Assembly (NCBI RefSeq): GCF_030867095.1
Contig: NC_081832.1
Location: 38,759,756-38,823,755 of the forward strand
DNA from: Alligator mississippiensis
Taxonomy: Eukaryota; Chordata; Crocodylia; Alligatoridae
Length of the DNA: 64,000 bases
Reading direction: 5' to 3'
Both the position numbers and the translations under genes were made by a program. Positions 57,398 through 64,000 of this stretch are shown piece by piece. A model generated the notes under the pieces. That model worked only from the letters and a program-made list of their open reading frames with translations, did not search any database and was not told the origin of the DNA. The number at the start of each line of letters is the position of its first letter. Positions within the stretch are counted from its first letter, which is position 1.

Positions 57398-59139
57398 GGG
57401 GAAAAAAAAGCTTAATAGTCTGCTCAGTAACCGTCAGACCCCAAGGCAGAAAGCAGGCCAGTTCAAATAATGCTGCCTTTTATGCTGTTTTTCCATCCCT
57501 CCCCCAGAGCACTGGGATTGGAAGGCACTTCAGGGAAGGATCACAGTCACTGGCTAGCTACACAGTCAATAATGAGAGCAGTCCTTCCCTCCCCTCTTCC
57601 CCCTCCCTCTCCTTACTTTCTGTTTCTCTGCAGGCAAGCCCCGTTTTTGCTTCCAAAATCAAAATGTTTTGAAACTTTCAAAACTTTTTTACTTCCCTCG
57701 TTTCATTTCGAGGCTGTTTTGAAGCCCTTTGTTTCATTTCAATGTTGCTGTTTTGAGCTCAAAATGAGTTGAAACAGTGTCGAAATGAAACGGTCAGCGA
57801 AATTTCGCACAGCCCTACTAGCCATGTACGTACATAGGGAAGAGGTGTGAGAGTGGACCAGGAGCTATTCCCCAGTTTCCCCTGCCTAACTGTTGAGGCA
57901 GCCAGGCCTTGAGCCCTGGACTCTGCTTTACCTGCATTGCGAGGCATTCTTCAGGGGTTTGGGAAGTTTCTGCTCCAATTGAGGCTCCCTGGACTCTGAC
58001 TAGAGGGCTGCCTATGCTGCTGAATGCCATGAGTTGGCTTAACAGCTAGGCAAAAACAGGCCCTGCCTTGGGATCTGGCTTCAGGGCTGTGTGATGCCAT
58101 GCACAACCAGCGGTGTGCATGAAAGCAGACCTTGGATCAGTGAGGAAGGGGCCCTGGCCCCTTCTGCTGCTGGAAAGGAAGCTGGATGCAAAGCAGCCAC
58201 TACTGCTGCTGTCAGCGGTGGTACGTTCATGTTTTGAAGGCTAAAGCTGAGGCTACTTTTTATCTACTCCTGGTAAGGTGTGAAAGAGAGACCCTTCCAG
58301 CCCCCAAAGGGGCCAGTGTGGCCCAGGAAGCTTTGGGTTAGAATCAGGCCCTGTGGTGGGGAGTGTTTTCTCTGGCTGTGCAGCAGGTAGGAAAATGGTT
58401 GTTTTGGACAGGGGGAAGAAGAGAAGTTCTCTTTTAGCCCAGGCAATGTACAAGGGAATCTGCCTTTCGGGGTGGGGCAACAGCATTTGGTAAGGGGTGG
58501 GTTACCTGTGGTCTCTGTGGTGTGAGGAAGAGGGGCAGCTGGGGATTCCATGCTCCCTGGCCAGCAGTGTGGGTAGCAGAGCCAGGGTATGGGGTCTTTG
58601 CTCACTGGCTGTGTAGTTTTGAATTGACCAATCTGCTCAGCTTGTCTCATGTTGCATGCAAATCCTCCTTGGGACTTGCTAGGAGGGGAGACTCCTGCTG
58701 GAGTTCAGCAGCTGAAGGGTCTGGCAAGGGCAACTCCTCCCATTAGCTGGCTGTGGATTAGGGCTAGTTGCTGGTTATCCCAGGCAGCTGGGAAGGGAGA
58801 CTAACTGGTGCTCTTATTGCTTTAGGGGTGGCACTTTAGCATCCTGCATCTGGACAGTTGAGTCGTCCTGTGCAGTCTGAGGCACAATCTCAGCTTCCAG
58901 GAGCTCTTGTGAAGTTCCTTTACCTAAAGGGATAGGAATTTGATAAGGTCACAGGAACATACTGGAATAACACAAATGTCATGGGAGGGAGATGAGGGCA
59001 TCAGAGGGAGAGGGGGAAGGGCATGGAAGAAGGAGCAATAGGGAGTGTCTGAAGGGGCTGACGAGGCAGGCCTGGGGCAAAGAGGCAGGCTCAGGCAGCT
59101 GAGCTGGCTGTGAAGCTATGTCCTGCTGCAGACCTGTAG

Positions 59140-59497
59140 GCTGAGCTCATCTGGGGGAATTTCCTGAGGAAAAATCGTCCTCTGAGGGTAAGGAAGGATA
59201 ATGGGATTTAGGCTTCCTGATATCAGAAGAGTCAGACTCAAGGCAGTACTCGGAAAATGCCAGCTCTTGGCTTTCATTCTTTTTGACTATGGAAAAATAG
59301 TAGAGTAGTTCTTCTGTTGCAGAGAACTCAAAAAGACCACAACAGGGCAGAATGTTTCTGGCACTGTGGATATTTGAAATCTCTGTGTTTACCTTGTGAA
59401 TCTTGTGTAGATATTTGCGCACCTAATGGCACCAATATTGTGTGGTACCCATAGCATCCTTATAAGGCTCACGCATCACCCTGGTTGAGAATCACTG
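59140..59497. mobile_element. hAT-Charlie-like half element
   Basis: The right terminus GGTTGAGAATCACTG at 59483-59497 is the reverse of CAGTGATTCTCAACC, a Charlie/MER-type hAT end. The adjoining 350 bp (including CACCAATATTGTGTGGTACC) appears to belong with it. A left end and duplication partner for CCTTAGAG (59498-59505) were not found. Confidence 0.45.
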
Positions 59498-62028
59498 CCT
59501 TAGAGCAACAGCTGAGGGGTACTGGGATTCTGTTGGCAATCTAGCACCTGTGTTTCCTTCTGTGCCAGCAGACTTGAGCTCTTGTTTCTATCTGGCATCA
59601 ATCACTGCAAGCTTATTTACAAAGCTGGGGATGGGCGGAGGTGTTTTGATTATTGTGGGGCTTTACCTGCTCTCATTCCTTAGTCAGCTGCTTGTTCCTG
59701 ATCAGTATCCAGCAATGGCTTTACAAACAGCAGACCAGCACAATAGTTGAGTTTTTCTGCCAGAGGGATAAGTAGTGAGAGAGGCATGGGTATTTGGGGT
59801 GTTCAGTATAAAGTCCACCAAACTGAATTAAGCAGATCACAGCCCTTTTGAGGCTGTGAGAACCTGGTTAGTAACAAATCTTCAGTGAACTGTGTCCTGC
59901 TTCTTCCTTCTGCTTCTGACTGCAGTTCTTGCAAACGAACACAGCCTTACAATGTCATAGTAAAGCCAAGCAGTGTTAGAGCCAGAAGCCATCGGGTGGT
60001 GTCTCAGGCCTCCCATATTGGCCTTCACGTACTGAAGCAAAAGCCATTTTGCCAGGGTTTGTGCATGGGGCCCTGCATGCCCATTGTTCCTCCCCCACCA
60101 CCATCTTCCCCTTCCAGGTGCTGAAAGTGACGGCTTGCTCTTCTAGCATTCTAGGTGCTTCCGTTTAGATTTCAGGCCAGTGGAATTGTTTGTTCCTTTC
60201 ACCTCCTTGGGCCTGTTCTGATTGTTTGCCATTCTGCCCTTGGTCCCCTGCTTCAGTGCCTACACAACTCCCCTGCTTTCCTTCCCAAGGTCAGCCAGCA
60301 CAGAGATCAAAAGTGCAGGGGAAGATGGGACTTGCAAGGTCCCTGCTCTTTTCTCCCTGAATTGGCTTCTGGAGTTCAGTGTGAAATGATCGAGAGGACA
60401 GGAGCTATGTCAGGTCATTCTAGGAAGCCAACAGCCAAGTCAGGCATCACAGTACGTCGCTTCCCAGAGGTGTAACTGGGTGCTTGAGTGCTCTGGGCAG
60501 CAGCAATGTATGGGGTGCTGTCAAGGGCTGTGCTGTTTGAAGTGCAGTGGTAGCCAGGTTGACAGCTCAGCTGTTGCTATTTTTGCACCCCCTGCAATTT
60601 TGGTGCTCCAGTCACCCACCTGCCTGGTCTTGCCCCCAGTAGGACAAAGAAAAGACTTGCTGTCCTAATGCTGCTCCTGGTCCCTGTGCTCAGGCCGCTG
60701 CAATCTGTCCTGCACAGAGAGGCCCCTGCTGATTTTAGTTTGCTCAAGCACAGGCATGGTGGCCTCTTTGAAGGAGAGGCTGGCTTGGTCTGTGGCCATG
60801 ACATACTTTTCCATCCTTGCTCTGGAGGCTGAGGAGAGCTGGAGCATGAGCCAAGTCAGGGCCCTTACACAAAGGAGCACTTGAGTTGCCAAGTGCCCCA
60901 GGCACCAGAAAGCGGCTGATCCTGGAAAAGAAATATGCCGCAATTGAATGATGACAGGCTCCTCCCTAGCATCTGGTGCTAACTGGCCTGTAATTAAGAG
61001 GCACAATCTGAGCCTATGTTTAAAAACAAGGCTCTCGCTGCCCACACCTCTGGACAAACCCCAAGAGGCTGCTAGACCAGAGTGATAGCAGGTAGCAGAG
61101 CCCTGCTCTATTTATACCAATATCTGTCCTTACTTGTTGTTCTCCTGTTCTTAACCTCTCTGTCTGTCTACACTGCTTTTCCAGTTCACCTTGATCCTGG
61201 CTTGCAGACCCCAGCTGTATTCCAGGCTGGGCACCTCCAAGCATTCTTGTACAGCGCTGCCCAGTCTGGATTTAGCTGCAGCCAGTCACATCCACCTTCA
61301 TGCTTCCCTCTTATTTGGCTTTGGTGCTGGATTGCTAGCCATGGAGACAGCCTGAAATCATTTTTATCTGCACCATGCATCCTGGCCCTCACTTTCAGTA
61401 AAGGGTTAGGAAATGATGTTGAAGCCCTGGGATTTCAGCCCTAGGATTTGATCTCATTGCACTGTTTTGCTTAGCTCCCAGAAGCCACTGCTTTAGGGAG
61501 CTGCAGTAGAAACTGTGGGCAAGCCAGGAAAAGGACAGTGCAACAGGATGACTTGTGCCAGAACTGCTTCAGAATCTTAAGGCAGGCGGGGCACTGTGCT
61601 GTCAGTGCTATCCCAAGCTTCATTCTCTTAGGTCTGAACATGCAAGCCTACTGAGTCAGCTTTCTGTCTCTACAGACCCTAGTGGCTTGTGGACACTAGC
61701 CAGGCTACTGTAACCCTCACCCAACTCTGCATTGTCCCGTGTCTGTATGTGACAGTCGGGCACCTACTAATACTTGTATCCTGCAGCTTGGGTTAACTTT
61801 GTGGTGGGGTCCAAGTGTGGAGCAAAAGTGTCAGATGCAGGATGCATAGAATGCCTATGCTTTGCCCTTCACTGTGAGCCTTCTGCCAGAGAGATGAATG
61901 GTAGGGCAGGGCACACTGTTCTACCACTGGCTTAGTCACAGGTGCAGGATGTGGATATGATTGCTCCAATACATTTCTCACTCTGGATTACCCCTACATA
62001 CTCCTCTTTCTAGTTTCCAGCAGCTGCC

Positions 62029-62782
62029 TGTCACAACCCAAAGTTGTGGTTTTTTGTTTGTGTGCGCGCTTCGGCACCGCTAAATTATTTCCCGCCAATT
62101 TGTCGCTTTCTTTGCACGGTAGAGTTCTCTGCTGCTAGAGAGAACTCTGGTGCAGCGGGGGATTTCCTGCCGGATTGCAGCTTCTTTGCAGTGTGCATCT
62201 CTTTCTTACATCGTAGTGATACACGCTGTAAAGAAGTTCCCGCCGTTTGTATTAGGATTCGCGCCGCCTTATTGGCCGATTCCTAATTTAGGCACACATG
62301 GCGGCTAGCGATTGGCTTGCTAGCCGTACAAAAGGCTTGGGTAGTTTCCGCCCAAGCCGGAGGAGGGAGGACGAGAGAGATTCTGTGTGAAGATCTCCAA
62401 GCGCTGCGGACCCTCGTGGACCCGACGCGCCTCCCCTAAGCAGGCAATAGAGGCAATAGAACCGAGCCTACGGAGCTTTCGCTTCTCGCCTCTCCCCGTC
62501 GCCGAACGCAATCCTAGACGTATCCCTTTCCTGTAACTTCGGACCCGCGGAGCCTAAGTAACTCCGGGGAAACTTTTCGAACCCAACTTTACCGGACCCG
62601 TGCAACTCCGTGGGAGCAATCGATTTGTCAGAGTCCTCCAACAAGGGTTCAAGCGGGAGCTGTGCCTGGAAACCTGTCCAGCCTACACCAATACCATCTT
62701 TGGGTGTAAGTAAATAATCTTTTCAATCAACCATTACGCCTCTGTAACTAATTCTAACTCGTGTGGGCTAAACCGCCCCACA
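62029..62782 (+). mobile_element. Candidate solo LTR (or CpG-rich promoter) in intron 2
   Basis: Starts TGTCACAACCCAAAGTTGTG and can be closed at CCGCCCCACA (62782), giving TG...CA ends. It holds two ATTGGC (reverse CCAAT) boxes at 62271 and 62311, a TATA-like GTACAAAAGG at 62326-62335, and a GTAAGT splice donor at 62706. CpG density is far above the flanking intron, and the CpG-rich block continues to about 62985. This layout fits a U3-R-U5 unit of a retrovirus-like element in + orientation. No target duplication, primer-binding site or gag/pol frame was found, so a host alternative promoter cannot be excluded. Confidence 0.45.
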
Positions 62783-62989
62783 GTTCTCTCCAGCCCTGCG
62801 TGCCCGGGCTGCCAGCCACAGCCCGTGTGCACCGAAGATGGGTTCGGTACGACCCCGGTTCGCTCCCGGCTTGCCCATGGCGGCCAGAATGGGATCGGAA
62901 TCACCGCCGCACAGGGCGACGAGGGCGGGATCGGGGCCCGGCCCGCACACTGCCAATTGGCCCTGGTCCCATGCACATGAATTAAGTGC

Positions 62990-64000
62990 TATCTTCAGTA
63001 AAATGGGAAATCACTGTAGCTCCCTCCTGCTTCCCATATGCTGTTCCTCAAAGAGACCCCAGCCAGGCTTCTAGGCACACAGCAGCTATGCCCCTATTCA
63101 AAGAGCTCTGTCTGCTTTGCAGTGATCCCTTCCACAGCTCAGTTGTCAGTTTCCAGAGTCCAGCATGCACTGGGGAATTTGCACAGAGCTGAAGAAGATT
63201 AAATTGAAAGCTTCCTCTTCTGCAGCCCCTCGTGCAGTAGCCAGTAGTGCATTTTTTTTCCATAATCTGATGCAGCAGACCTCTGCCTTGGTCCAGCTTG
63301 TCTCGGGCCTACTTTGTTAACACCCTTCCCTGCTGCCAGGCTTTGCAGCTGTTGTGTTTCAGGTTTCTATGTTGGCTTGCCTTGGCATGGAGATCTGCCC
63401 ATTTGTTCCTTCTCTGCATGCTAGCCTGAGGCTGCCAGCTGTTTCAGATGCAAGCACTGGCTGTGGGTGGTGTCTGAGCCCACTCAGCCATTTGATTCAG
63501 TCTGCAGATGTGGGGCTTTGGCAGCATTCAGCAGCAAAGGGCTTTGGCAGCAGTCTCTCTCCCCATACTACTTTGAGTCCTACCCACCCTCCCAGGCACC
63601 TCTGACCCGAGCTGTGTTACTCTAGCCTAGAGCCTAAAAAGTTTGTTTAATGACTGGTCTAGTGGTTAGGGAAGTCCCTAAGGAAAGGGAGAGATGGGTC
63701 TTGGGGCCTTCCCCCATCACTGGGAAGAGATTTGACCTCACAACTCCTACTGTCTAGGAAGGTGCCCTCTCCAGCCTTCCTCTTGAAGTTGAGCCACTGC
63801 ACCTGATGGATAAAGAAAAATGAAGTTGCTATTCCATTGGGAGCAAGGACACAGATTCTTTCCTGGTCCCACATGTTCCTTTTTGGCTTCCCAGGTGGCT
63901 AGCTTCAAAAAGGAAGTTGGAAGAGGGACTGACTCATTTTCTGGTGGTTTGAGTACTGAGCTAGGAAATTGGAGAGATTCAGCTTCAAACCCTATCTGGC
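62990..64000. other. Unassigned intron sequence
   Basis: Nothing beyond ordinary intronic sequence was recognised between the CpG-rich block and the window end. Confidence 0.4.

Larger units (their letters stand above)
47181..57817 (-). mobile_element. Candidate autonomous hAT element, heavily nested
   Basis: The left end TAGGGCTACGTGAAATGG (47181) and right end AATTTCGCACAGCCCTA (ending 57817) are the termini of the TAGGGCTGTGCGAA family. Between them, pieces of one BED-finger hAT transposase lie on the minus strand in collinear order (56950 down to 49674), separated by a MITE, a CR1 containing another CR1, and a second MITE. Flanking octamers ACTGTCAT and CTAGCCAT agree at only 4 of 8, so pairing of these two ends is an inference. 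Alternatively each end may belong to a different insertion. Confidence 0.5.

Noticed and set aside
59147..59422. 91-codon minus-strand ORF ending SLPSEDDFSSGNSPR
   Set aside because: Looks protein-like but lies next to a Charlie-type hAT end and shows no recognisable domain; more likely element sequence.
62761..62985. Short open frames on both strands in the CpG-rich block as gag or a host exon
   Set aside because: Frames are open on both strands because of composition; no retroviral or host motif visible.

Overview
This is vertebrate genomic DNA, not microbial. It has one split gene with GT-AG introns, a CpG-island promoter, and a dense load of CR1 LINEs, hAT DNA transposons, MIR SINEs and Penelope-like fragments. 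Several CR1 copies end in a TTCATAGA-type 3' repeat and carry an SGNH-esterase ORF1. Together with the many hAT miniature elements this suggests a sauropsid, most likely a crocodilian. The species is inference; no search was run.

The host gene is MTCL2 (SOGA1), on the + strand. Exon 1 (coding 19745-20419, 225 codons) lies in a CpG island with a run of GC boxes and a 16-codon upstream ORF. Exon 2 (46253-46477, 75 codons) begins the strongly conserved coiled coil. Intron 1 is 25.8 kb. Intron 2 runs off the right edge, and I saw no third exon.

Upstream flank (1-19.3 kb). Two partial CR1 copies lie in tandem (1-1925). They are followed by a 421-bp hAT MITE with a perfect 8-bp target duplication (1999-2419), an unidentified cysteine-containing ORF (3564-3930, minus) and a truncated minus-strand CR1 (4388-6520). 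Next comes a 2.5-kb fold-back hAT element whose two arms both carry the same captured CR1 fragment (6939-9487). A nearly full-length minus-strand CR1 (10495-15560), with ORF1 and ORF2, is interrupted by a younger CR1 (13886-14845). Further on are a small MITE (15611-15783) and very old CR1/L3-like remnants.

Intron 1 carries a 3.6-kb hAT element (26390-30009) with an 8-bp duplication and a decayed DUF659/hAT transposase, plus MIR-like SINEs, several hAT MITEs and a hairpin-rich element.

Intron 2 is dominated by a nest at 47.2-57.8 kb. A BED-finger hAT transposase on the minus strand is split into pieces by a MITE (55629-56523), a CR1 (about 50290-53825) that itself contains a younger CR1 (51181-52839) with an uninterrupted RT frame, and another MITE (49788-50075). 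An inverted pair of Penelope-like fragments with decayed hammerhead-ribozyme motifs sits near its left side. At 62029-62985 a CpG-rich block looks like a retroviral-type LTR or an unannotated promoter; it has a TATA-like box, two ATTGG boxes and a GTAAGT donor.

No tRNA, rRNA, CRISPR array or prokaryotic operon was seen. All the mobile-element genes except the RT frame at 51265-52755 are visibly broken.
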